Shown: positions 42,995 through 50,804 of the stretch, one piece after another
How the letters are laid out: each line of letters begins with the position of its first letter
Numbering within the stretch: position 1 is the first letter of the stretch
Notes under the pieces: model-generated
Told to the model about the DNA's origin: nothing
The model's input: the letters and a program-made list of their open reading frames with translations, nothing else
Database searches by the model: none
NCBI RefSeq assembly: GCF_039543825.1
Contig: NZ_BAABKM010000002.1
Span: 2,016,133-2,080,132, forward strand
Length of the DNA stretch: 64,000 nt
From: Nocardioides conyzicola
GTDB lineage: Bacteria; Actinomycetota; Actinomycetes; Propionibacteriales; Nocardioidaceae
Reading direction: 5' to 3'
Position numbers and translations under genes: made by a program

Positions 42995-43948
42995 ATGAGT
43001 GACTCGGGCGGCTACGTCTCCACAGGTGAGTTCAAGCGGGACGCGAGCTACATCCCCGACCGGATCACGAAGGACGGACGGCGACCCGAGCACGGTCCCG
43101 TCGAGGGTGACCTGTGGCCGGTCGAGCCCGGCCGCTACCGCCTGGTCGCAGCGAAGGCCTGCCCCTGGGCGACCCGGGCGATCATCGTGCGCCAGCTCCT
43201 CGGCCTCGAGGACGTGATCTCGCTCGGCACTCCCGGGCCGACGCACGACGAGCGCAGCTGGACCTTCGACCTCGACCCCGGCGGGGTCGACCCGGTCCTC
43301 GGCATCGAGCGGATCCAGCAGGCCTACCTCGCGCGGTTCCCCGACTATCCCAAGGGCATCACGGTCCCGGTGGTCGTGGACGTGCCGACCGGACAGGTCG
43401 TCACCAACGACTTCCCGTGGATCACCCACGACCTCTTCTTCGAGTGGCGCGAGCACCAGCGCGCCGACGCTCCCGACCTGTGGCCGGCCGACCTCCGCGA
43501 GGAGATGGAGGAGGTCATGCAGCGCGTCTACACCGAGGTCAACAACGGCGTCTACCGCTGCGGCTTCGCCGGCTCGCAGGAGGCGTACGACGCGGCGTAC
43601 GACCGGCTCTGGACCGCCCTCGACTGGCTGGAGGACCGGCTCTCGACCCGGCGCTACCTGATGGGCGACGCGATCACGGAGGCCGACGTACGCCTCTGGA
43701 CCACGCTGGCCCGCTTCGACGCGGTCTACCACGGCCACTTCAAGTGCAACCGGCAGAAGCTCACCGAGCTGCCGAACCTCTGGGGCTACGCCCGCGAGCT
43801 CTACGCGATCCCGGCCTTCGGCGACAACACGGACTTCGAGCAGATCAAGAAGCACTACTACGTCGTCCACAAGGATCTGAACCCCACGCAGATCGTGCCC
43901 GACGGTCCCGATCCCGCGGTCTGGCTGGAGCCGCACGGTCGCAGCTGA
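42995..43948 (+). CDS. Xi-class glutathione S-transferase-like (S-glutathionyl/mycothiyl-hydroquinone reductase)
   Basis: A 317-residue enzyme of the Xi/omega-like family (YqjG, PcpF, ECM4). The thioredoxin-fold active site is AKACPWATR with nucleophile Cys56; the xi signature continues with FDLDPGGVDPVLGIERIQQAYLARFPDYPKGITVPVVVD and TNDF. The C-terminal helical domain has the family Tyr residues around VYRCGFAGSQEAYDAAY and HFKCNRQKL. These enzymes reductively remove a thiol adduct from hydroquinones. Actinobacteria of this kind make mycothiol rather than glutathione, so the thiol co-substrate is probably mycothiol (inference). Confidence 0.87.
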   Translation: MSDSGGYVSTGEFKRDASYIPDRITKDGRRPEHGPVEGDLWPVEPGRYRLVAAKACPWATRAIIVRQLLGLEDVISLGTPGPTHDERSWTFDLDPGGVDPVLGIERIQQAYLARFPDYPKGITVPVVVDVPTGQVVTNDFPWITHDLFFEWREHQRADAPDLWPADLREEMEEVMQRVYTEVNNGVYRCGFAGSQEAYDAAYDRLWTALDWLEDRLSTRRYLMGDAITEADVRLWTTLARFDAVYHGHFKCNRQKLTELPNLWGYARELYAIPAFGDNTDFEQIKKHYYVVHKDLNPTQIVPDGPDPAVWLEPHGRS

Positions 43949-43955
43949 GACTCCC

Positions 43956-43961
43956 TAGGCT
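43956..43961 (+). promoter_or_regulatory. Leaderless-type -10 element of the CDF transporter gene
   Basis: TAGGCT ends six bases before the ATG at 43968. Confidence 0.55.
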
Positions 43962-43967
43962 GGCGGT

Positions 43968-44882
43968 ATGGGACACGACCACGGGCACGCCGCCGGGCGG
44001 GCGGAGGACCGCGCCCGCCTGCGCTGGGTGCTGGGCGTGACCATCGTCGTGCTGGCGTTCGAGGTCGTCGGCGCGTTCGTCACCGGGTCGCTCGCGCTGC
44101 TCGCCGACGCGGGCCACATGGCCACCGACGCCGCCGCCGTGGTGCTCGCGCTCGGGGCGTCGTACGTCGCCTCGCGGCCGGCCGGTCCGCGCTCGACCTT
44201 CGGCCTGCACCGCGCCGAGATCCTCGCCGCCCTGGTCAACGCCGTGGTGCTGCTGGTGGTCTGCGGCTACCTCGCGTACGCCGGCATCACGCGGCTGGCG
44301 GACCCGACGTCGGTCGACGCCGGGCCGATGATCGCGTTCGCGGCGGTCGGCCTGGTCGCCAACGCGGTCTCGATGATGATCCTCAACCGCTCCGACACCG
44401 GTTCACTCAACCTCCGGGGCGCGGCCAACGAGGTGCTCGCCGACCTGGTCGGCTCGATCCTCGCCGTGCTCGCGGGCGTGGTGATCCTGCTGTGGGGCTG
44501 GGAGCGCGCGGACTCGATCGCCTCGCTGCTGATCGCCGTGCTGATCCTCCCGCGGTCGCTGATCCTGCTGAAGGAGTCGGCCTCGATCCTGCTCGAGGTC
44601 GCCCCGGCCGGGATGGACCTCGCCGACGTGCAGCGGCACCTGCTCGAGATGCCCGGCGTCGTCGACGTGCACGACCTGCACGCCTGGACGATCACCAGCG
44701 GGATGCCCAGCCTGTCCGCCCACGTGACCGTCACCCAGGAGGCGATGGACGCGCACGGCGTCGGCGGCATCCTCGACCGGCTGGCCGACTGCACGGCCGC
44801 GCACTTCGACGTGCGCCACTCGACCTTCCAGGTCGAGCCCGAGACCCACCGCGACCACGAGGACCTCGGCGAGGTCCACTGA
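43968..44882 (+). CDS. Cation diffusion facilitator (CzcD/ZitB-like)
   Basis: A 304-residue metal exporter: a His-rich N-terminus (GHDHGHAAG), six membrane helices and a C-terminal ferredoxin-like cytoplasmic domain with VHDLHAWTITSGMPSLSAHV. The transport site has AGHMATD in helix 2. In helix 5, where many CDF proteins have HxxxD, the sequence is EVLADLVGS, so a glutamate replaces the histidine. This variant is seen in other actinobacteria and may alter metal choice among Zn, Co and Cd. It is a proton antiporter at the cytoplasmic membrane. It ends next to the convergent quinate-degradation operon. Confidence 0.9.
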   Translation: MGHDHGHAAGRAEDRARLRWVLGVTIVVLAFEVVGAFVTGSLALLADAGHMATDAAAVVLALGASYVASRPAGPRSTFGLHRAEILAALVNAVVLLVVCGYLAYAGITRLADPTSVDAGPMIAFAAVGLVANAVSMMILNRSDTGSLNLRGAANEVLADLVGSILAVLAGVVILLWGWERADSIASLLIAVLILPRSLILLKESASILLEVAPAGMDLADVQRHLLEMPGVVDVHDLHAWTITSGMPSLSAHVTVTQEAMDAHGVGGILDRLADCTAAHFDVRHSTFQVEPETHRDHEDLGEVH

Positions 44883-44883
44883 C

Positions 44884-46632
44884 CTACCCGGCCCGCTGCA
44901 TCGCCAGTCGCACGTGCGTGCCGGCCGAGCCGTAGCCGTCGTACCCGCCCCGTCGCTCCAGCAGCTCGACGTGGAAGCCCGTGCCCAGCGGGAGGGTGAA
45001 GGCGTGCAGGAGCTCGCCGTCGCCGGCACGGTCGTAGAGCAGGCCGTGCGCGCGCAGGTCGTCGAGCACCTCCGGCGGCAGCCCGAAGCGGGCGTCCAGG
45101 TCGGTGTAGTAGTTGTCCGGCACCGGCATCAGGGGTACGCCGGCGGCGCGCAGCGCCCCCACCGACGCGCGGACGTCAGGTGTCGCGAACGCGACCTGGG
45201 TGATGCCGGAGGCCGGCGACTGGACGGACTCCTCGACGTTGAGGATGACCCGCAACGAGCCGCGCGACGAGCGGAAGGCGCGGCTGCGCAGCCGGCCCTG
45301 GGGCTCCATGAACTCCTCGACGGCGCCCGGCTCCATCGCCAGGAGGGTGCGCAGGAAGGACACCTCCTCGTTGAGCCGCAGGGAGGGCACGGCGACGACG
45401 AGGTGGTCGATCCCGAGCAGGTCGCCGGTGGGCTCGGCGGGCTCCACGAAGTCGCCCTGCCAGTGGTCGTCCTCGCCCGCGCGGTCGCTGACCAGGACGT
45501 GCAGCCCGGACGGCGAGGTGATCCCCGGCAGCAGCGCCTCGCCCGAGCCGCGGGTCCGGTCGACGGCCGGCCACAGCAGCGCCTTGGCCCGCTCGGCGAC
45601 GCCGGACACCGACGAGGTGAGGATCCCGATCGCCGGGTCGGCGGCGGTGCCGTCGTTGACCACGACGTGCGCGTCGCCGTTGCGCCACCAGGTGACCGGC
45701 TTGGTGCGGTGCCGGCCGGCGGGGGCGAAGCCCAGGGACCCGAGGAGGGGAGGTACGGCGGGCGAGCCGGGCAGCTCGAGGAACGCCGGGTCGATCCCGG
45801 CCGGCGGCGGAGGCGCTCCCGCCCGGCCGAGCTGGTCCTCCAGGAAGACCAGGGAGCGCATCGCGTCGCGGGCCGTCACCGCGGGGTCGGCGACCCGGAC
45901 CACGTCGCTGAAGACCTCGAGCGACACCGGGCCGGCGTACCCCGTCGCGAGCGTCGCCGCCACGACCCCGGCGACGTCGAGGGTGCCCTCCCCGGGGAAG
46001 CACCGGAAGTGCCGGCTCCACTCGAGCACGTCCATGTCGAGCAGCGGTGCGTCCGCGACCTGCAGGAAGCCGATGCGGTCTCCGGGGATCCCGGCGAGCG
46101 CGGCGCCGTCGTCGCCCCGCGACAGGAGGTGGAAGGTGTCCACCGCCAGCGTGACGGCCGGGTGGTCGGCCCGGCGTACGACGTCCCAGGCCTGGCCGAC
46201 CCGGTTGACGTGCCGGCCCCAGGCGAGGGCCTCGTAGGCGATCGTGACGCCCTGGTCGGCCGCGAGGTCGCCGAGCAGGCTCAGCTGGGCGGCGCTGAGG
46301 TCGGGGTCGTCGACGGCGTCGGCGCCCACGTGGGAGCAGCAGAGCACCGTCGTCGCGCCGAGGTCGGCCATCACGGCGAGCTTGGTGCGAAATCGATGGA
46401 GCACCGGGTCGAACTGTTCGGGCGGCACCCCCTCGACGTCACGCACCGGCTGGAAGAGGTCGATGGTGAGGCCCAGCTCGGCGCACCGGCGCGCGACCTC
46501 CCGTGGCGTCAGCGGCGAGGCGATCAGGTCGTTGTCGAAGATCTCGAGCCCGTCGAAGCCGGCCGCCGCGATCGCCGTCAGCTTGTCGTCGAGCACCCCA
46601 CTCAGCGACACGGTCGCGATGCCCCGCCTCAT
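44884..46632 (-). CDS. qsuB: 3-Dehydroshikimate dehydratase, QsuB type
   Basis: A 582-residue two-domain enzyme. The N-terminal ~290 residues are a sugar-phosphate isomerase/AP-endonuclease-like TIM barrel (GFDGLEIFDNDL, ATTVLCCSHVGADA, AYEALAWGRHVNRV, AVDTFHLLSRGD, GPVSLEVFSD) with the metal-binding His/Glu/Asp set. The C-terminal half is a 4-hydroxyphenylpyruvate-dioxygenase-like vicinal-oxygen-chelate domain (IDHLVVAVPSL, GLLYDRAGDGELLHAFT, FHVELLERRGGYDGYG). The fusion is characteristic of QsuB, which converts 3-dehydroshikimate to protocatechuate. ATG 46632 overlaps the shikimate dehydrogenase stop by four bases. The product would feed the beta-ketoadipate pathway, which is not in this window. 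Confidence 0.9.
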   Translation of the reverse strand: MRRGIATVSLSGVLDDKLTAIAAAGFDGLEIFDNDLIASPLTPREVARRCAELGLTIDLFQPVRDVEGVPPEQFDPVLHRFRTKLAVMADLGATTVLCCSHVGADAVDDPDLSAAQLSLLGDLAADQGVTIAYEALAWGRHVNRVGQAWDVVRRADHPAVTLAVDTFHLLSRGDDGAALAGIPGDRIGFLQVADAPLLDMDVLEWSRHFRCFPGEGTLDVAGVVAATLATGYAGPVSLEVFSDVVRVADPAVTARDAMRSLVFLEDQLGRAGAPPPPAGIDPAFLELPGSPAVPPLLGSLGFAPAGRHRTKPVTWWRNGDAHVVVNDGTAADPAIGILTSSVSGVAERAKALLWPAVDRTRGSGEALLPGITSPSGLHVLVSDRAGEDDHWQGDFVEPAEPTGDLLGIDHLVVAVPSLRLNEEVSFLRTLLAMEPGAVEEFMEPQGRLRSRAFRSSRGSLRVILNVEESVQSPASGITQVAFATPDVRASVGALRAAGVPLMPVPDNYYTDLDARFGLPPEVLDDLRAHGLLYDRAGDGELLHAFTLPLGTGFHVELLERRGGYDGYGSAGTHVRLAMQRAG

Positions 46633-47480
46633 GCCGTCAGCTCTGCGAAGTGGCGGGTCATCCGGGCGGCGTCGGGCACGCGGCCGGTGAAGAGCTCGAA
46701 CGCGCCGACGGCCTGGTGCACGGCCATCCCGCCGCCGGTCACCACCCGGCACCCCCGAGCCCGGGCCGCGCGGACCAGCTCGGTGTCGAGCGGGAAGTAG
46801 ACGACGTCGGAGACCCAGAGGTCGGGCCGCAGCAGTCCCTCCGGCACCGACGAGCCGGGGTGCCCGTTCATCCCGACCGGGGTGGCGTTGACGACGCCTC
46901 CCGCCTCGTCGAGCGCGCGGCCGAGGTCGGTGACGGGGGTGACCCGGTGGTCGCCGTACCTCTTGGCGAGGCGGATGGCGCACGCCTCCGCCCGCTCGGG
47001 GTCGCTGTCGAGGACGGCGACGTGCTCCGCGCCCTGGTCGAGGAGGCCGTACCCGACGGCGACGCCGGCACCCCCGGCGCCGACCACGACGGCGCGGTCG
47101 CGGACGGCGTCGGGCAGCGCCGCGCGGAACGCCGCTCCGTAGCCCGACCAGTCGGTGTTGCGGCCCAGCCGTCGGCCGTCGCGGAAGACCACGGTGTTGA
47201 CCGCCCCCAGGTCGGCGGCGTCGTCGGAGAGCTCGTCGAGCAGCGGCAGCACCGCCTGCTTGAACGGGTGCGTGACGTTGAGGCCGTCGAAGCCCAGCCG
47301 CTGCGCCCAGTCGAGCAGGTCGGCCAGGTCGTCGGCGCCGAAGCCGCGTCGCTCGGCGTCGATGATCCGGTAGCTCACCTGCAGGCCGCTCTCCCGGCCC
47401 TCGCGCTCCTGCATGGCCGGGGTGAGCGAGGCCGAGATGCCCTCGCCCACCAGGCCCAGGACGTACGACGGCCGGCTCAT
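46629..47480 (-). CDS. Quinate/shikimate dehydrogenase (QsuD/AroE family)
   Basis: A 283-residue enzyme. The N-terminal substrate domain has GEGISASLTPAMQ (substrate serines) and NVTHPFKQAV, with catalytic Lys74; Asp110 is in GRNTDWSGYG. The NAD domain has VVGAGGAGVAVGYGLL. The altered N-terminal signature (ISASLTP rather than IxHSLSP) and RNTDWSGYG match quinate/shikimate dehydrogenases used for catabolism. It oxidises shikimate or quinate to the 3-dehydro acid, substrate of the downstream QsuB. It overlaps the transporter gene upstream and qsuB downstream by four bases each. Confidence 0.9.
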   Translation of the reverse strand: MSRPSYVLGLVGEGISASLTPAMQEREGRESGLQVSYRIIDAERRGFGADDLADLLDWAQRLGFDGLNVTHPFKQAVLPLLDELSDDAADLGAVNTVVFRDGRRLGRNTDWSGYGAAFRAALPDAVRDRAVVVGAGGAGVAVGYGLLDQGAEHVAVLDSDPERAEACAIRLAKRYGDHRVTPVTDLGRALDEAGGVVNATPVGMNGHPGSSVPEGLLRPDLWVSDVVYFPLDTELVRAARARGCRVVTGGGMAVHQAVGAFELFTGRVPDAARMTRHFAELTA

Positions 47481-48829
47481 GCGTGCACGGCCACGGGCGC
47501 GGTGGGGGAGGCCGCCGGGGTGCGCGCACCGATCTCGCGGGTCGGGATCCTGTGGGTGCCGCTCGGACCGGTGAGGACGGCGATGGCGGAGACCACGCAG
47601 GCGCCGGCCGCGAACAGCGCGACCTTGTACCAGTTGTCGGCGTCGCCGCCCATCAGGGCGCCGGCGATGGTGGGCGTGAAGCCCGCGAGGGCGAACCCGA
47701 ACTGGGTGCCGACCGCCATGCCGGACAGGCGGACGCTGGTCGGGAAGTACTCGGCGTACGTCGCGGGCCACACGGCGTTGGGCATCGAGTAGACGACGCC
47801 CGCGAGGGCGACGCCGAGCACGAACATCAGGACCACCTGACCGTGGGCGATGGCGCCGAGGAAGGCGACCACGAGCACCGCGCTCCCGAGCAGACCGGTC
47901 ACGAAGACGGGCTTGCGGCCGATCCGGTCGGACAGCGTCGCCCACAAGGGGATCACCGCGATCGCGACCAGGTTGGCGACGATCGCCAGCCAGAGCATGG
48001 TGTCCTTGCTGATCCCGATCCCGTAGTCGTCGGACGTCGCGAAGTTGAGCGCGAAGACGGCGAACATCGTGTTGACGGTGGCGATGAAGGCCGCGAAGAA
48101 CACCCGCAGCACCCCGCGCCAGTGGTCCTGGAGGAGGCAGGCCAGCGGCGCGCGCGGCGTCTCGTCGCTCTGGCTCTCGGCCCGGAATTCGGGGGTCTCG
48201 TCGAGCCGGCGCCGGATGACCAGCCCGGCCACGACGACGACCGCGCTGATCCAGAACGGGATCCGCCAGCCCCACGACTGCAGCTGGTCGTCCGAGAGCA
48301 CGGCCGCGAGCGGCAGGAAGACGGCCGGCGCTAGGATCTGGCCGCCCTGGGTGCCGCTCAGCGTGAAGCTGGTGAAGAACCCGCGCCGGTCGTCGGGGGC
48401 GTGCTCGAACGACATCGAGTTCGCGCCCGCCTGCTCCCCGGCGGCGGACAGGCCCTGGAGGATGCGGAGCAGCACGAGCAGGATCGGCGCGAGGATGCCG
48501 ACGGTGCCGTACGTCGGCAGGCAGCCGACCAGGAACGTCGAGACGCCCATCAGCAGGATGGTGCCGATCATGACCTTCTTGCGACCGAGCTTGTCGCCGA
48601 CGTGACCGAGGAAGAACGAGCCGACCGGGCGGGCGACGTACGCGACGCCGAAGGTCGCGAACGCGGCGACGGTCGCGGCCGTGCGGTTGCCCTCCGGGAA
48701 GAAGATGTCGGGGAAGACCAGCGCGGCGGCGGTGCCGTAGATCGCGAAGTCGTAGTACTCGAGCGCGCTGCCGAACCAGGCGGCGAGCGCCGCCTTGCCG
48801 GGGGTGCGGGTGGACTCGTGGGTGCTCAT
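47477..48829 (-). CDS. MFS metabolite:H+ symporter, probable shikimate/quinate uptake
   Basis: A 450-residue 12-helix transporter of the MHS (ShiA/ProP/KgtP) family: AWFGSALEYYDFAIYGTAAAL in helix 1, the loop 2-3 signature GHVGDKLGRKK, RILQGLSAAGEQAGA, and the second repeat LSDRIGRKPVF. Heading an operon with shikimate dehydrogenase and dehydroshikimate dehydratase, it most likely imports shikimate or quinate. ATG 48829 is chosen because MSTHESTRTPGKAALAAWFGS is a normal MHS N-terminus. The LacI-type operator lies 32 bases upstream. Confidence 0.88.
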   Translation of the reverse strand: MSTHESTRTPGKAALAAWFGSALEYYDFAIYGTAAALVFPDIFFPEGNRTAATVAAFATFGVAYVARPVGSFFLGHVGDKLGRKKVMIGTILLMGVSTFLVGCLPTYGTVGILAPILLVLLRILQGLSAAGEQAGANSMSFEHAPDDRRGFFTSFTLSGTQGGQILAPAVFLPLAAVLSDDQLQSWGWRIPFWISAVVVVAGLVIRRRLDETPEFRAESQSDETPRAPLACLLQDHWRGVLRVFFAAFIATVNTMFAVFALNFATSDDYGIGISKDTMLWLAIVANLVAIAVIPLWATLSDRIGRKPVFVTGLLGSAVLVVAFLGAIAHGQVVLMFVLGVALAGVVYSMPNAVWPATYAEYFPTSVRLSGMAVGTQFGFALAGFTPTIAGALMGGDADNWYKVALFAAGACVVSAIAVLTGPSGTHRIPTREIGARTPAASPTAPVAVHA

Positions 48830-48860
48830 GCCGTCGAGTGTCGAAGTGGCCGGCGTCACA

Positions 48861-48876
48861 TGGCAAGCGTTTGCCA
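48861..48876. promoter_or_regulatory. LacI-family operator between the transporter and lacI genes
   Basis: TGGCAAGCGTTTGCCA has perfect 6-base arms around a central CG-containing spacer, the classic LacI/PurR operator form. An extra TTGCCA half-site is at 48881-48886. It lies between the divergent transporter start (48829) and the regulator start (48897), so it can control both directions. Confidence 0.7.
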
Positions 48877-48896
48877 TTCTTTGCCACACTGGGTCC

Positions 48897-49913
48897 ATGC
48901 CACGGGCGAGGAGTCGGGACGGCGCGCGTCGCCGGGCCACGATCACCGATGTCGCCGCGGCGGCGGGCGTCGCGGCGTCGACCGTCTCGCGTGCCTTCAC
49001 CCGGCCGGACCGGGTCAACCACCGCACCCGGGAGCACGTCCTGGCGGTGGCTGCGGAGCTCGGCTACGCGCCCAACCCGGCGGCGCGGGCACTGGAGTCG
49101 GGACGGACGAACACCCTTGCCCTGCTGGTGCCTGACATCACCAACCCCTACTTCTCCGGGGTGATCAAGGGCGCCGAACGGGCGGCCGCCGCGGCCGGGC
49201 TGACACTGGTGCTCGGCGACACCCAGGAGAACCCCGCGACCGAGGAGCAGCTGATCCGCCGCCTCGGACCGGCGGTCGACGGGTTCGTGCTCAGCGCCTC
49301 GCGCCTGCCGGACGACGAGCTGCGCCGGGCCGCCGAGCTCAACCCGATCGCCCTGGTCAACCGCGCCACGCCCGGTCTGGCGTGCGTGGTGGCCGACTTC
49401 GACACCGGCACCCGCCAGATCGTCGACCACCTCGCGTCCCTGGGGCACGAGTCGCTGGTGTTCCTGGGCGGCCCCCCGGAGTCCTGGTCGGGTGCGCGCC
49501 GGTGGGCGGGCCTGCGGGTGGCCGCCGAGGCGCGCGGGCTGGCGGCGACCCGGTTCGGGCCCTACACGCCGACGCTCGGCGGCGGTCCCGCGGCGGCCGA
49601 CGCGGTGCTGGCGGCGGGGGCGACGGCGGTCGTCGCGCACAACGACATGCTCGCGATCGGCGTGATGCTGCGGCTGGCCGAGCGCGGCGTCGCGGTGCCC
49701 GATGACGTCAGCGTCGTCGGCTTCGACAACATCGTCGGGTCCGACTTCTGCAGCCCCACGCTCACCACGCTGGCCGAGCGCACCGAGGACGCCGGTGCCC
49801 GGGCGGTCGAGGCGGTGGCCGCCCAGGTGCTGTCCCGCGTCGACGACCCGCCGACGCGGGTGCTGCCGACGCAGCTCGTCGTACGCCGGTCGACGGGAGT
49901 GCGCGGCGGCTGA
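48897..49913 (+). CDS. LacI-family transcriptional regulator of the quinate/shikimate cluster
   Basis: A 338-residue regulator. The LacI helix-turn-helix and hinge are ITDVAAAAGVAASTVSRAF and GYAPNPAARALESGRTNTLALLVPDITNPYFSGV. The periplasmic-binding-like effector domain ends VPDDVSVVGFDNI and later TLTTLAERTEDAGARAVE. It is divergent from the transporter-shikimate dehydrogenase-QsuB operon, with a perfect operator between them, so it should repress that operon until shikimate, quinate or a product is present. CACACT ends six bases before the ATG as a weak leaderless -10. The Corynebacterium qsu cluster uses a LysR-type activator instead. Confidence 0.9.
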   Translation: MPRARSRDGARRRATITDVAAAAGVAASTVSRAFTRPDRVNHRTREHVLAVAAELGYAPNPAARALESGRTNTLALLVPDITNPYFSGVIKGAERAAAAAGLTLVLGDTQENPATEEQLIRRLGPAVDGFVLSASRLPDDELRRAAELNPIALVNRATPGLACVVADFDTGTRQIVDHLASLGHESLVFLGGPPESWSGARRWAGLRVAAEARGLAATRFGPYTPTLGGGPAAADAVLAAGATAVVAHNDMLAIGVMLRLAERGVAVPDDVSVVGFDNIVGSDFCSPTLTTLAERTEDAGARAVEAVAAQVLSRVDDPPTRVLPTQLVVRRSTGVRGG

Positions 49914-49921
49914 GCGAGAAG

Positions 49922-49956
49922 GGAGCCGACCAGCTCCCCCGCAACCGGTCGGCTCC
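49922..49956. terminator. Bidirectional stem-loop terminator
   Basis: GGAGCCGACC (49922-49931) pairs perfectly with GGTCGGCTCC (49947-49956) over a 15-base loop. It lies between the stop of lacI and the stop of the convergent LuxR-type gene and can serve both. No U tract follows. Confidence 0.65.
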
Positions 49957-50021
49957 ACCCGCGCTCAGCAGACACCACGGTGGCCGTGGCTGTCCCGGCC
50001 GTTGCAGGTTCCTGCAAACCG

Positions 50022-50804
50022 TCAGGAGTGGCCCCACATCTGGACCCGGACCCCGGCGGCGAAGCGGGACTTCACGCCGAGGGCGGCCAGGACCGCGGCG
50101 ACCTCGGAGCGCACGGTGCGGACGCTGACGCCGAGGGACGCGGCGATCGCCTCGTCGCCGAGGTCGGACGCCATGAGTGCGACCACCTGGCGCTGCCGCT
50201 TCGAGAGGACGCCCAGGTCGGAGATGCCGGCGTCCTCCACCGGGACCGCCGAGGCGACGACGGCGTCCCAGTAGCGCCACGCCGCCTCGAGGCAGGGGCC
50301 GGCGTGGATCGCCATCACGCTCACCGAGCCGTCGAAGATCGGGCCGTCCAGCAGCACGAGGGCCCGGTCGATGATCTTCATCTGCACCGGTGCCCGGGCG
50401 AAGAGGTAGTCGCCGACCCGCTCGTTGGCGAGGAGGAGCCGAGCGTCGGTGTCCAGCCCGTAGTAGTCGAAGACGCTCACCATCCGGGCGCCGGACTCGA
50501 CGAACGCCCGGTTGGCCGGCAGGCCCGCGCGCAGCTGGGTGGTGGACGCGGATGGCCGTACGGACAGGTTCTCGCGCCAGGCAGCGCTCGTCGTGTGCAG
50601 CCACTCGTGGATGCCGGCGACGCCCCGGGCCACCACCTGACCCTCGGTGAGTCGCTCTCCGGCGGCCAGCGCCGCGGCCTCGCTGCGGCGCACCTGCAGC
50701 ACCGCGGCCGCGTCCAGGACGCGCTGGACGGCCGCCGCGTCGAGGCGGGTCGACGGCCCGAGGCCGACGCCGACCGGCAGGTCCTCGCTCCGCGGGAGGC
50801 TCAC
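50022..50804 (-). CDS. LuxR-type helix-turn-helix regulator, paralogue 1
   Basis: A 260-residue regulator without a receiver domain. The C-terminal ~65 residues are a LuxR/GerE helix-turn-helix (LSKRQRQVVALMASDLGDEAIAASLGVSVRTVRSEVAAVLAAL). The N-terminal two thirds form an unrecognised domain with a helical start (VQRVLDAAAVLQVRRSEAAAL) and a central ESGARMVSVFDYYGLDTDARLLLANE...APVQMKIIDRALVLLDG segment. That segment recalls the TrmB/PLD-like sensory part of Streptomyces LuxR orphans, where RPVKxxIxDRxxALxP occurs. It overlaps the paralogous gene by four bases. Confidence 0.82.
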   Translation of the reverse strand: MSLPRSEDLPVGVGLGPSTRLDAAAVQRVLDAAAVLQVRRSEAAALAAGERLTEGQVVARGVAGIHEWLHTTSAAWRENLSVRPSASTTQLRAGLPANRAFVESGARMVSVFDYYGLDTDARLLLANERVGDYLFARAPVQMKIIDRALVLLDGPIFDGSVSVMAIHAGPCLEAAWRYWDAVVASAVPVEDAGISDLGVLSKRQRQVVALMASDLGDEAIAASLGVSVRTVRSEVAAVLAALGVKSRFAAGVRVQMWGHS

